Below are positions 34,958 to 43,399 of a DNA stretch of 55,148 nt, piece by piece (position 1 is the first letter of the stretch; every line of letters starts with the position of its first letter). This DNA is from a virus, in the IMG/VR virus record IMGVR_UViG_3300021513_000057, positions 1-55,148 of that record, one strand, 5' to 3'. Position numbers and translations under genes: made by a program. The notes beneath the pieces are model-generated. The model ran no database searches. It saw only the letters and a program-made list of their open reading frames with translations, and had not been told where the DNA came from.

Positions 34958-35622
34958 TATATTCCTCCTTTGAGTCTAAAACTATCGAGTGCATCTGCTA
35001 TATCCTCTGCATTATCCAATATTCGTTCAAACCGCTTAACTATTTCTAACAACAATATTCTTTTTCGTTCTTCTTCAAAATCAACCTTCATGATCTTAAT
35101 TAGTATTTTTCGATATAAATTATCACCTTCATTTTCATACCGATTAATCTCTTTGATGCAATCCAATATAGTATCATTGTATTTCAAGAAATTTGACGAA
35201 CATTCAGTAGCAACACTTATAGAGTGTATAGCCTTTTCGATAAGCCCTATAAAATTTCCAAAATAAGCTTGAGCTTCGTTTAGTTTGTAACCCAGCTGAG
35301 ACCAAGCCATCAATCGCCATATTACTTCTTCTATATCATCTATTATATCATCAATTCTTTTCACGAAATATCGAATGTCCGAAACTTCTTCTGTTACTCT
35401 TGTATGATCACATAGTAAGAGTTCATAAATACCGTGTACAATTAAATCTGCTTTTTCTTCTACTTCCTTTGCTTCAATACTCAAATCATGTATATTTGAT
35501 GTGTTTATCTTCTTTAACAATTCTACAGATCGAACTAGTTTGGCAGTCAGATCCAAGAAACTATTTTGGTAGTCATATCGTTTTACAAAATTAATTTTCC
35601 CAACAACATCTTTAATTTTCAT
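34957..35622 (-). CDS. PhoU/DUF47-like helical-bundle protein
   Basis: 221 residues of antiparallel helices. The motif pattern (EAKEVEEKADLIVHGIYELL, YFVKRIDDIIDDIEEVIW, EINRYENEGDNLYRKILIKI, ERILDNAEDIADALDSFRL) has the E/DxxxD metal-binding signature characteristic of PhoU and DUF47 proteins. These proteins regulate phosphate transport. Its stop touches the ClpP start, so the two are co-translated. Viral capture to alter phosphate uptake is inferred. Confidence 0.75.
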   Translation of the reverse strand: MKIKDVVGKINFVKRYDYQNSFLDLTAKLVRSVELLKKINTSNIHDLSIEAKEVEEKADLIVHGIYELLLCDHTRVTEEVSDIRYFVKRIDDIIDDIEEVIWRLMAWSQLGYKLNEAQAYFGNFIGLIEKAIHSISVATECSSNFLKYNDTILDCIKEINRYENEGDNLYRKILIKIMKVDFEEERKRILLLEIVKRFERILDNAEDIADALDSFRLKGGI

Positions 35623-35779
35623 CTTCTATCACTTTAAGAAGACAATCTATCAAAACACTACATTCTTCTGTGTTATTTTTGTTTAGATGCTCCTTCATAA
35701 ATTTCCAAAATAAAGCTTCTGCTGCATCGTCTTCAAACAAGCCAATATATTTCACAAGAGCTTTTTTATATATTCCCAT
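35612..35779 (-). CDS. 55-residue hypothetical protein
   Basis: MGIYKKALVKYIGLFEDDAA followed by a helical region with two Cys. Overlaps both neighbours by about a dozen bases. No family recognised. Confidence 0.5.
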   Translation of the reverse strand: MGIYKKALVKYIGLFEDDAAEALFWKFMKEHLNKNNTEECSVLIDCLLKVIEDEN

Positions 35780-36536
35780 TTAATAATTTCACCTCATGAT
35801 AATATTTAACAAGATACTTAAAGGCATTCCATGCTATTGAAACTGTATCTTCATTCCAAGTCTTCCATTCAAAACCCCTATTGTTTTTGTCTAATCGTAA
35901 TATCCCAACTTTATAACCAGTGTCTTCTCGATGCATATATTCATATGCATGTTTATATGAAGCCAGTTGAAGGAGCATTTCTGGGTAGATACGTTTTGAG
36001 GTTTTGAAATCTACAATATATTTCCTTCCATCGAATTCACATCTAAAATCTAATGTTCCTGCATATTTGAGATTTTTATGATAGACAATTTCTTCATTCC
36101 CTAATGCTTTAATATTGTATGAAGATTTCCAATCAAGAAAAGCAGTTACAGCTGGATAGTAATTACTATCTATAACTTTGAGTAAATCTGAAGTATCCAA
36201 TTCTGATTTAAACGTTAATTCTATAATCTTATGTACTCCACGTCCTAAATGAGCTGCTTTCTCTTTTATCGCTTGGTGTTCTCTTCTTGCATCCATTAAC
36301 AATTTATAAGCATTTTTTGAATTTAATTTGATTTTTCCATTTATAACATCGTTTAAGCGCCTACCAAGATATTCAACAGTTGTCTTTACTGCCCATATTT
36401 CGATAGCAGGCTTTCTCAATACTGAAAGAATAGTGGTGCTTGAAGGATAAATTTCGTCTCCTATTTTGTAATGATGACCCTCTTTCAATCCTAATCTTTT
36501 TAATTCTTCATCTTCTAAAAGCTTTATTTCTTCCAT
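35766..36536 (-). CDS. PD-(D/E)XK (RecB/Cas4-like) nuclease
   Basis: 256 residues. The catalytic core reads GTLDFRCEFDGRKYIVDFKT (Asp, then D-x-K) followed by LLQLASYKHAYEYM (the Q-x-x-x-Y motif). An N-terminal His (HKIIE in GRGVHKII) completes a RecB-family site. No C-terminal iron-sulfur cysteines are seen, so it is RecB-like rather than a true Cas4. Likely processes DNA ends in recombination or replication. Confidence 0.8.
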   Translation of the reverse strand: MEEIKLLEDEELKRLGLKEGHHYKIGDEIYPSSTTILSVLRKPAIEIWAVKTTVEYLGRRLNDVINGKIKLNSKNAYKLLMDARREHQAIKEKAAHLGRGVHKIIELTFKSELDTSDLLKVIDSNYYPAVTAFLDWKSSYNIKALGNEEIVYHKNLKYAGTLDFRCEFDGRKYIVDFKTSKRIYPEMLLQLASYKHAYEYMHREDTGYKVGILRLDKNNRGFEWKTWNEDTVSIAWNAFKYLVKYYHEVKLLNGNI

Positions 36537-36790
36537 TAAACATCATCAGTAAGTAAACTACTACAGAAGTGTATTTCGTTAGCATTGTATTCTGCTCCAC
36601 ATCTTTCACACCTCTTCATAAGTTCAAAATATTTTCTACAATCTGGGCAGTAAGCGATTAATAAATCTACTGCTGGAAGGAGTATCAAGGTAGTTTTGCA
36701 CACTGGACAATAAACATTACCCATAATCTTTTCTTTCTTTACTTCTTTCCAGAACGTATCTTCCTCAACTTTTATTTTAAAATCACTCAT
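36536..36790 (-). CDS. double zinc-ribbon protein
   Basis: 84 residues with three CxxC pairs: YCPVCKTT, YCPDCRKY, and CERCGAEY plus a later HFC. Probably two zinc sites. Neighbours a nuclease. Function unknown. Confidence 0.6.
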   Translation of the reverse strand: MSDFKIKVEEDTFWKEVKKEKIMGNVYCPVCKTTLILLPAVDLLIAYCPDCRKYFELMKRCERCGAEYNANEIHFCSSLLTDDV

Positions 36791-37342
36791 TTAATCCCAA
36801 TAAGTATGTGTCCCTAAAAATTTCGGAGGCTCACTTCTTCCATCTTTTCCGAAATAATATTCATAATCACTTACATCTTCTGGTTTCCAACCTATCTTAG
36901 AAAAACCATCCTGCCATAGTTCTAAAAACTTAATGCCTAATTCCTTCATCCTTCTCCAATCACGACAGCTACTGTACATTACTATTCCTAAGAAAAATGA
37001 AAATGTATCTACTTTTTGTTTATACCAGTCATTAATGAGTTTACGAAGTCTATGATACTCTTCGTCATTTGGAATAGTAGTTTCAACTTCAACATCAGCT
37101 TTACTAAATCCCCTTAAATTTACATTCACTTCTATAATATTATTAAGGAAGTATTCCTCCTCACAATCAATATTCTTTAATGCAAATACTAATGAATATA
37201 CTCCTCTTCCAAGCGATTGAAAGTTTTTAACTAATTGACGTGGAACATCAGAAAATATAATACGACACTCAAAACATCTAAGTTGAATGGTTATAGGCTT
37301 TGTGCATTCAACTACAAACCAGGCAATACTATTTTTCTTCAT
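36791..37342 (-). CDS. hypothetical protein
   Basis: 183 residues with an alpha/beta mix and a Cys pair (RCFEC) near the N-terminus. Helical C-terminal half (LGIKFLELWQDGFSKIGW). Overlaps the ERCC4 nuclease gene by 14 bases. No family recognised. Confidence 0.45.
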   Translation of the reverse strand: MKKNSIAWFVVECTKPITIQLRCFECRIIFSDVPRQLVKNFQSLGRGVYSLVFALKNIDCEEEYFLNNIIEVNVNLRGFSKADVEVETTIPNDEEYHRLRKLINDWYKQKVDTFSFFLGIVMYSSCRDWRRMKELGIKFLELWQDGFSKIGWKPEDVSDYEYYFGKDGRSEPPKFLGTHTYWD

Positions 37343-38315
37343 TTCCTATAAAAATTTTTTCGATGTTTTTCATGACTTTAGAATTAGAATTTTTTGATGA
37401 TTTTATTATGTTTTCAATTGTCTTATGTGATGAAAGTAATTTTACAGCTGTATTATATCCTATCCCTGGTACACTCATAAGTGTTTGAACTCTAAGCTCA
37501 GTCCATGATTTATTTTTCTTTTTTACTACAGGCTTGGGAATATAATTACGAGTTTCTATCAATCGTTTGAAATAAATATAGAAATATTCAGATGCTTCTG
37601 CTTTATCGAACTCTCTCCATGTAATTCCATTTGCATCTAATGCTGCTTTTGCACCGATTATTGAATTCATCAATAGTTTTGGATTACGACTATACTTAAG
37701 CTCTTTTAGTTTCTCATATTCATTCGTATCAATCCATACAAAAACTCCATTGGAATATACTTCTTTTGCTTGATATAACTTATTCCAAAAATCTTCTTTT
37801 CTAATACTCTGAACAAAATCATTAATGGTTTTTCGTTCTATCAGACAGCCATCAAAAACTATATCACCTAATTCTAATTTTTTAATTTCTACTGGAAAAT
37901 CAGACTGCCAATCGAATAGGTGTTGTACATCTTTGTTTTGTTCACGTGAATCTATATATATAATTTTATTTTCACTAGTCATGTTTTCTTTACCTATATC
38001 TTTTTCTAAATGATCTTGATCTTCGAACGGGTTATGTAAGAGAATCACATTCGGAGCAAGGCGAGACCGAACTTCTGCGCGAGTTAACATAACTGGAGAA
38101 TCCAAACTATCCACCCTTACTTCAGGAAAAGCATAGGAACCGTACCATAGTGGTATGTCATTATAGGGTACTTTATTATTTAGTTGTGGTTCTGGTTTTT
38201 TTATACATTCAGGACAGCGAGTTGTTGCATACGTTTTATTGTTTTTATTATCATGAAACAAGACTAAACAACGAGCAGTTCTACCACACAAATTACATAA
38301 AGAATATTTGGTCAT
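37329..38315 (-). CDS. ERCC4/XPF-type nuclease with N-terminal zinc finger
   Basis: 328 residues. Residues 1-45 hold paired cysteines (CNLCGRTARC and CPECIKK), a treble-clef-like zinc module not usual in this family. The nuclease core is IIYIDSREQ, LELGDIVFDGCLIERKTIND and the WNKLYQAKEV helix. The GD...ERK motif is the catalytic signature of XPF/Mus81. A helix-hairpin-helix follows (LMSVPGIGYNTAVKLLSSH). It would cut branched DNA at replication forks or recombination intermediates. Confidence 0.85.
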   Translation of the reverse strand: MTKYSLCNLCGRTARCLVLFHDNKNNKTYATTRCPECIKKPEPQLNNKVPYNDIPLWYGSYAFPEVRVDSLDSPVMLTRAEVRSRLAPNVILLHNPFEDQDHLEKDIGKENMTSENKIIYIDSREQNKDVQHLFDWQSDFPVEIKKLELGDIVFDGCLIERKTINDFVQSIRKEDFWNKLYQAKEVYSNGVFVWIDTNEYEKLKELKYSRNPKLLMNSIIGAKAALDANGITWREFDKAEASEYFYIYFKRLIETRNYIPKPVVKKKNKSWTELRVQTLMSVPGIGYNTAVKLLSSHKTIENIIKSSKNSNSKVMKNIEKIFIGNEEK

Positions 38316-38329
38316 TTTTTGTTTTCTTT

Positions 38330-38569
38330 TTAGAGTTCAAAAATCTGTATATTCCTGACTTTATATCTCAACCTCTTTACTTCTTCTATCGCCCACTTTT
38401 GTTGCTTTTTATCGAAGTAGCTCGGTAGGTGTAGAATATTGGCTTCTTGATCATAAATGCCTATTCCATAAGCTACACAGTGATCAAAATCAAAGACATA
38501 ATCATATAAAGCGTCTTCAAGAGAGGAGTATTCATCTGCTTTTTCTTTGCGAATATCTATAAAACACAT
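38330..38569 (-). CDS. hypothetical protein
   Basis: 79 residues, acidic first half (SSLEDALYDYVFDFDH) and a helical end. No family recognised. Confidence 0.45.
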   Translation of the reverse strand: MCFIDIRKEKADEYSSLEDALYDYVFDFDHCVAYGIGIYDQEANILHLPSYFDKKQQKWAIEEVKRLRYKVRNIQIFEL

Positions 38570-38606
38570 ACTTAAATCTCTTCATTAACAGTCCAAAATT
38601 ATTCTC

Positions 38607-38801
38607 CTATGTTATTTCTATTTTTGCATGATAAGATTGGTTGAAATATTTACTCTTACCCTCAAAATTATACAGTGTAGTATCAGCCATTACCTGAATC
38701 AAATCCTTCAAATTCGAAGCTAAAAGTCTTTCAGCTCTATCTTCATACTCTATAATCAATATATATTCATCCTCATTTTTATGAATTATGAATTTTAGCA
38801 T
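38607..38801 (-). CDS. small hypothetical protein
   Basis: 64 residues, alternating strands (KFIIHKNEDEYILIIEYEDR). Stop and start overlap the zinc protein upstream. Unknown. Confidence 0.4.
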   Translation of the reverse strand: MLKFIIHKNEDEYILIIEYEDRAERLLASNLKDLIQVMADTTLYNFEGKSKYFNQSYHAKIEIT

Positions 38802-39064
38802 TTCTTTTCCTCTAATTTTGAAAAAATAACTATATCCGTTAATCGCGATTTCCTGATGCCAACTTTACACTGATAGTAGTTTTTACACTTATCACAGTAT
38901 CCATCGGCACTAATGAATCCCAATTCATCTTCAATATTATTTGGTATATACTCGCCAACGTCTATGAAACCACTTTCATCATTCACAATATAGTATTTTA
39001 GGAAACGATTTACATTATTACAGTATGGACATTTATGCTTTACATTTAACCACAGCCATGACAT
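38795..39064 (-). CDS. zinc-binding protein
   Basis: 89 residues; HKCPYCNNVNRF and YCDKCKNYYQC give two CxxC knuckles around a 50-residue insert. Function unknown. Confidence 0.55.
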   Translation of the reverse strand: MSWLWLNVKHKCPYCNNVNRFLKYYIVNDESGFIDVGEYIPNNIEDELGFISADGYCDKCKNYYQCKVGIRKSRLTDIVIFSKLEEKKC

Positions 39065-39231
39065 TATTCATACCAGAGTTCTTTGATCTCTTCCAAACCC
39101 ACACCAAATATTACAAACATCCAAGCGAGAAATAATGGAAATTCCGTATCCCAGTATTTTAACATTAAGACTATTCCGAGAATAGTAATAATTTTACCAA
39201 GATACCTAAATGGAAAGTGTTTCCAAGTCAT
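39064..39231 (-). CDS. 55-residue two-helix membrane protein
   Basis: MTWKHFPFRYLGKIITILGI then VLMLKYWD and FPLFLAWMFVIFGVGL. Two likely membrane helices with a short turn. Overlaps both neighbours by a few bases. Unknown function. Confidence 0.5.
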   Translation of the reverse strand: MTWKHFPFRYLGKIITILGIVLMLKYWDTEFPLFLAWMFVIFGVGLEEIKELWYE

Positions 39232-39422
39232 TCTTTAGTCATAATGTCTTTTAAATAATTATAAGTACGAGCAGGTAAATATTTGCGCAGGATGTTAGCA
39301 AGCAATTGTGCTTCTCTCATGAATACCGAATTATGCTGATAACTGAAAAGCATTGGTGAAATTCTTATATAGATATCTTCATTTAATGATCTTGTTCCTG
39401 TTATCTGGAATTCCTGAGTCAT
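39228..39422 (-). CDS. small hypothetical protein
   Basis: 64 residues with a beta-then-helix pattern (MTQEFQITGTRSLNEDIYIR, EAQLLANILRKYLPARTY). Preceded by aaggaggaa. Unknown. Confidence 0.5.
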   Translation of the reverse strand: MTQEFQITGTRSLNEDIYIRISPMLFSYQHNSVFMREAQLLANILRKYLPARTYNYLKDIMTKE

Positions 39423-39514
39423 TCATTTCCTCCTTGATTTTTTTCTATTTTATTTTTTATTTCTTTTAGTCTATCAAATGCATTATCTAACCGCTCTTCA
39501 ATTTCGTCTATCAT
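39419..39514 (-). CDS. possible 31-residue coiled-coil peptide
   Basis: MIDEIEERLDNAFDRLKEIK ... NQGGNE; ATGA overlap with both neighbours. Its 3' end also provides the AGGAGG for the next gene. Real translation is uncertain. Confidence 0.35.
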   Translation of the reverse strand: MIDEIEERLDNAFDRLKEIKNKIEKNQGGNE

Positions 39515-39807
39515 CGATAGAGCGTATCAACATCTTTTTCTTCATCAAGATTTTCTGAAAGTCTAAGAAGCTTTTTATCATTCAACTCTATCGCACTCTC
39601 CATTTCTTTAATTTCATTATAAATTTCTTCTGCCTCCTCTTTTACATCTTTCATCTGTAATTGTAACTCTTCTAAATTTTGACGTAGTTCTTTACGCTCA
39701 TGAATAAGTTTTAAAATTTCTTTCATTATCTCATCCTTTTTATTATCCCTGAATCCCATTAGCCTACTCAATCTTGCTTTTAATTTCATCCAATATTGTT
39801 TTAGCAT
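39511..39807 (-). CDS. coiled-coil protein
   Basis: 98 residues, almost entirely heptad-like (EEAEEIYNEIKEMESAIEL) after a basic N-terminus. Overlaps the upstream gene by 44 bases. Unknown function. Confidence 0.5.
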   Translation of the reverse strand: MLKQYWMKLKARLSRLMGFRDNKKDEIMKEILKLIHERKELRQNLEELQLQMKDVKEEAEEIYNEIKEMESAIELNDKKLLRLSENLDEEKDVDTLYR

Positions 39808-40276
39808 CCATATTACGAGGTCTTTTTATTGTGCATGAATATTTGATTGTGCTTTCACTGCCTATTTTAATTCTTAAATCTATATTTACATCTCGATAAC
39901 TTTCAGTAGATGGGATATCTACTTCTTTACGATTCTCTTTGGGATATCTAACATAAAGATATTCTAAATCATGAGTATCAAAAATACTGAGTATATCAGT
40001 ATGAATTGCAGGCTTATCACCCGGTGATTTTAAGTACACAAATCTTCTTGGTGGTGGAGTAATAATTACACGTGGATAGGCATGTAAACTCTGAATCCAA
40101 GCTATTGCATATTTTTCTTTTTCGTCAACTTTGCATAGATATGGAACATTGGGCTGCGGAATAGTGGGATCCGCACGATGTAATATAGCTACCTTCCCAT
40201 TAGCAAGTCTTGAAATCCAATTTTTATCGTCCTTATCTCTATGAAATACCAAAATTTGAATATCTTTATCTTCCAT
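39764..40276 (-). CDS. hypothetical protein
   Basis: 170 residues. The N-terminal half looks like a small beta barrel (ANGKVAILHRADP, VPYLCKVDEKEKYAIAWIQ), the C-terminal half like a mixed domain (VNIDLRIKIGSEST). May bind nucleic acid; no reliable family. Confidence 0.45.
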   Translation of the reverse strand: MEDKDIQILVFHRDKDDKNWISRLANGKVAILHRADPTIPQPNVPYLCKVDEKEKYAIAWIQSLHAYPRVIITPPPRRFVYLKSPGDKPAIHTDILSIFDTHDLEYLYVRYPKENRKEVDIPSTESYRDVNIDLRIKIGSESTIKYSCTIKRPRNMDAKTILDEIKSKIE

Positions 40277-40281
40277 TTTTC

Positions 40282-41061
40282 TTATAATACATAAATATTT
40301 TTACGTTCACTTTTTAGCTTAAAAAGATAGGGTTTTACATATACATTATTATCATTATCTATACTTAGAAGGACAGCACCTATATCAGGTTGTCTAAAAT
40401 ACCATCGAGTAATGAATCTACCTTTTCTGATTGCGTTCCATCCTGGAATATAAATAAAGTGTTTATCATAAATTGCAAAATAACTGAAGATATGGAAATG
40501 TGCACGTACGATCACAGAGACTTCAGGCATCTTCAATAGATGCTCAGTTAGGATAGCATTGAATACATCCTGGTTCATACGAGTGCCTGTATAGACAGGT
40601 CTTGACCCTATACCATGTGCGATATTAATCACAACATCTGTGCCTTTCAATCGGATATTACTTATAGCACCACCAAATTTGGCGTGTAAAACTTCTGCTA
40701 ATCCTCTATCTATATCATAATCAATAGAAGAATGATAACGACTGCCCGTAATTACTACTACTTTCTTCCCTTTAGTTACTGGTTTTAATAGTTTAATTGC
40801 ACACTGCAATTGATCATGTAGATCACAATCAATTACATCTTTACCGAAATCTTTTGATCCTAATCCATGAGTGATATCACCCAATAAGAATACTGCTTCA
40901 TAATCTGGTAATTTTTCTTGTAAAAGAAGCCATTTGTCATATAATTCTTCCTGTAATGGAGATAATTTTATTTTTTGCCCCTCTCTTGTAATAAAATCCG
41001 GATGCCATAATCCTTCTGTACTACCACAATGTAGGTCTCCTAATAAAAGAATATTTCTCAT
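40282..41061 (-). CDS. calcineurin-like metallophosphoesterase
   Basis: 259 residues. All five blocks are visible: GDLHCG, GDITHG, a GSRYH variant of GNHE, IAHGIG and VRAHFHIF. The family hydrolyses phosphomonoesters, diesters or nucleic acids with two metals. The location among recombination genes makes a DNA- or RNA-directed role possible, not proven. It overlaps the HTH gene by four bases. Confidence 0.8.
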   Translation of the reverse strand: MRNILLLGDLHCGSTEGLWHPDFITREGQKIKLSPLQEELYDKWLLLQEKLPDYEAVFLLGDITHGLGSKDFGKDVIDCDLHDQLQCAIKLLKPVTKGKKVVVITGSRYHSSIDYDIDRGLAEVLHAKFGGAISNIRLKGTDVVINIAHGIGSRPVYTGTRMNQDVFNAILTEHLLKMPEVSVIVRAHFHIFSYFAIYDKHFIYIPGWNAIRKGRFITRWYFRQPDIGAVLLSIDNDNNVYVKPYLFKLKSERKNIYVL

Positions 41062-41252
41062 AAAATAATCTCATTTACTTTTTCATAGTCTATTTTTATT
41101 TTTTCTTTTGTTAATCCAAGTGAACTCGCTTTCTTCTGTATAGCATTAATAGTACGATGAGGCAGATGTCGTTCTTTAATGATTTTTGCAGTAATATCAG
41201 GTTTCTTCCATAAAGATTTTAAAATTTCTTCCTCTTCTTTACTCCAATACAT
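41058..41252 (-). CDS. small Myb/SANT-like HTH DNA-binding protein
   Basis: 64 residues; MYWSKEEEEILKSLWKKPDI and HRTINAIQKKASSLGLTKE form the helix-turn-helix pattern of short SANT-like proteins common in phages. A candidate regulator of the middle genes. Confidence 0.6.
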   Translation of the reverse strand: MYWSKEEEEILKSLWKKPDITAKIIKERHLPHRTINAIQKKASSLGLTKEKIKIDYEKVNEIIL

Positions 41253-41450
41253 TATTCTTCAAAATAAGGCTCTCTATTACTTTCTAAATGTTTTATTCTA
41301 TCCTCCAATTCACTTAAACACGTCTGCATCTAATCAATATTTTCAAAGACGTCATGAAGCAGATTATCATGAAGCTTACTATCTTCTTCTAAACTCTCTA
41401 TACGTTTTACGAAATCTTCTAAGTCTGAGGGAGTTATTACTTCTATTTCA
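41252..41450 (-). pseudogene. interrupted coiled-coil reading frame with in-frame TAG
   Basis: One frame reads IEVITPSDLEDFVKRIESLE ... HDVFENID, then TAG (41330-41332), then MQTCLSELEDRIKHLESNRE and a TAA. The part before the TAG lacks an ATG/GTG/TTG start. The 25-codon part after it could start at ATG 41329. Composition is coding-like throughout, so this looks like a decayed gene or a readthrough case. Confidence 0.35.
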
Positions 41451-41717
41451 TTATTTCATCACCGTTATCTTCTTTAGATCATCTTCAGCTATTTTTAATT
41501 CTCTTAATATATCATCACGAAGTTTGTATAATTCCTTTTGTATTTTTGGAAGACAGTTAATAACATCTGTGAGTTTCTCATACTCGTATTGCAATAAATT
41601 GAGTTTCATGATTATTTTTTGTTCGTCAGTGAGATTTGCAGTAGACCTACTTATCTTCTGAAGAATATCTTCGATTGTTACCATATCTATTTCATGACCA
41701 TCTATTAGGCAAGTCAT
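41451..41717 (-). CDS. helical hypothetical protein
   Basis: 88 residues, long helices (TDEQKIIMKLNLLQYEYEKL). Overlaps the upstream gene by four bases. Unknown function. Confidence 0.45.
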   Translation of the reverse strand: MTCLIDGHEIDMVTIEDILQKISRSTANLTDEQKIIMKLNLLQYEYEKLTDVINCLPKIQKELYKLRDDILRELKIAEDDLKKITVMK

Positions 41718-42016
41718 TTTTTCATCAAGAAATTCTTAATTTCATCTCTACAGGTATCACAAATTTCACCTTCCTCTATTTCTCTTCCACAAGCACGGCA
41801 GACATTTTGTTCTTCCCAATTAACGAGTCTATAATAATTCAAATAAGATCCTTCGAAAGGTTCATCAGGTGATGAATGGGGTACAAAATACACTTTACGT
41901 TTAAATCTATCTATACTTATTACTTTACATCGAAGATTTGACCAGAGTATCTCATCACCCTCTTCTAACTGTTCTAATTTTACAACTTCAATTTTTGCAG
42001 TTCTAACTATCTTCAT
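41714..42016 (-). CDS. beta-barrel plus zinc-ribbon protein
   Basis: 100 residues. The first 60 form strands (VVKLEQLEEGDEILWSNLR, VYFVPHSSPDEPF). The last part has CRACGREIEEGEICDTCRDE, a treble-clef zinc ribbon. Unknown, maybe an adaptor protein. Confidence 0.5.
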   Translation of the reverse strand: MKIVRTAKIEVVKLEQLEEGDEILWSNLRCKVISIDRFKRKVYFVPHSSPDEPFEGSYLNYYRLVNWEEQNVCRACGREIEEGEICDTCRDEIKNFLMKK

Positions 42017-42383
42017 CCTCTTCTTCGATTTCTAAATATAAAATATTATTTTTAATTTGCCAACTTTTTATTTCTGGATGATCGCTAAGAAGTCTAAAGA
42101 TGTTTTCTACTTCTTCTTTTGATAAAATTCTATCTGCATAATTTCCAAATACGGGAAAATCACCGTTAAATGCATCCCTAATTTCATCCTCACTAAGAGC
42201 TCTGTTATAGACTTCAACATTATCGAATACTGCATTCTCATCGTAATAGCCAGTTAAATGCCATTCTCCATCAGCTGGAATTTCAGTGCAATCATTACTG
42301 CCATTGAAATTGACATTCACTTGAATACTCAATTCTTCGGATCCTCTTTCCTGAGCTGCAGATGTACTTTCTTGTTCATTCAT
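42003..42383 (-). CDS. acidic protein with LamG-like fragment
   Basis: 126 residues. The middle contains GEWHLTGYYDE and VEVYNRALSEDEIRDAFNGD, the closing signature of LamG/concanavalin domains seen in the adhesin genes, but only about one third of such a domain. The end is very acidic (EIEEEDEDS). First gene behind element R5, in the replication region. It could be a remnant fused to new sequence. Confidence 0.5.
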   Translation of the reverse strand: MNEQESTSAAQERGSEELSIQVNVNFNGSNDCTEIPADGEWHLTGYYDENAVFDNVEVYNRALSEDEIRDAFNGDFPVFGNYADRILSKEEVENIFRLLSDHPEIKSWQIKNNILYLEIEEEDEDS

Positions 42384-42392
42384 ATCTTATCC

Positions 42393-42507
42393 TTCACCAG
42401 ATGCAAAATAATGCTGTTTAACGCAATGTTTTTACGTAGGTATGTAAAGTATCTAATAGGCAAAAAAATTTGCGTGAGCATTAAATATAAGCGTCTGGTG
42501 CAATTTC
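42393..42507 (-). promoter_or_regulatory. R5: palindromic promoter element
   Basis: Left arm CACCAGATGCAAAATAATGC and AACGCAATGTTTTT, core AGGTATGTAAAGTATCTA, right arm ATTTGCGTGAGCATTAAATA and AAGCGTCTGGTGCAATTTC. Separates the RecA-like gene from the downstream gene starting at 42383. Confidence 0.6.
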
Positions 42508-42520
42508 TTTCATCTATCAA

Positions 42521-43399
42521 TCACTCTTTCAATAGATTCATATTCCACTCTATCCTTGTTCCTTCATTTGATATATAAACATCAGCGATAGTTGTGCCTT
42601 TTGCTAAATCTCTACAACCCCATGCACGTATCTGTGAATGAGTTTCTATAGGAGTTTTTTCAATGGGATACATTTTTAGAATGTTCTTTGCTATGTATTT
42701 ACTTTTATCTCCGAATGGTGGTATATCATCCATATTCTTCATCTTACCGAAGGGACCTGCTGCACTCATCTCTGATTTCATTTGATTTGTTACTATAGCG
42801 AATCCACCTGTCTTAAAGCACCACTTTTTGAGTCTTCCAAATATAGCTGACATCATCAATAGTGCTTCACCACGTTCTTTCATTGACATTTCTGCAAATG
42901 TAATTAAGACTGGCATACCTATTGAATCTAATACTACAATATCTATACTATCATCGAGATTATCAACGAGTTCTTTGAGTGCTAATGTATCAAGACATAC
43001 AACGTAATTATCATTAAGCATTAATCTGTCCTTTTCTGATAGATTTCTTTCAGTATCAATATATAGTGGAGTGTCTCCTTTCATCATCGCCTCTTTGACC
43101 ATTTGGACTGCAAACTTTGACTTGCCTATCCGGCTATCTCCGAATATCTGAACTACATCACCGTCTCCGAACAGTTTACGCATTATTTCTAAGCTCCTAA
43201 GTTCTTTCTTGCCTTCTGTAAGGCTCTCACCGAATCTCTTAGTAAGTTTCCTTTCCTTTGAGCGTTTCTTTGTAAATTCTGTTTGGCACTTATAACATAG
43301 TTTTTTACCACCGAAAGCGTTAGGATTCTCTTCAAGATACTTTATGACCTTTTCAGTTAATTTCTTTCCACAATTCTCACATATAACTTCTGATTCCAT
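42521..43399 (-). CDS. RecA/RadA-like recombinase ATPase with N-terminal zinc finger
   Basis: 292 residues. Residues 7-38 contain CENCGKK and CYKCQ (zinc finger). The ATPase core has Walker A GDSRIGKS at 87-94, a conserved Glu in YIDTERN, and Walker B DIVVLDSIG. TNQMKSEMSAAGPFGK resembles the L2 loop region of RadB/RadA proteins. It probably binds single-stranded DNA and drives strand exchange or controls recombination. The start overlaps the stop of the upstream gene by one base. Confidence 0.8.
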   Translation of the reverse strand: MESEVICENCGKKLTEKVIKYLEENPNAFGGKKLCYKCQTEFTKKRSKERKLTKRFGESLTEGKKELRSLEIMRKLFGDGDVVQIFGDSRIGKSKFAVQMVKEAMMKGDTPLYIDTERNLSEKDRLMLNDNYVVCLDTLALKELVDNLDDSIDIVVLDSIGMPVLITFAEMSMKERGEALLMMSAIFGRLKKWCFKTGGFAIVTNQMKSEMSAAGPFGKMKNMDDIPPFGDKSKYIAKNILKMYPIEKTPIETHSQIRAWGCRDLAKGTTIADVYISNEGTRIEWNMNLLKE

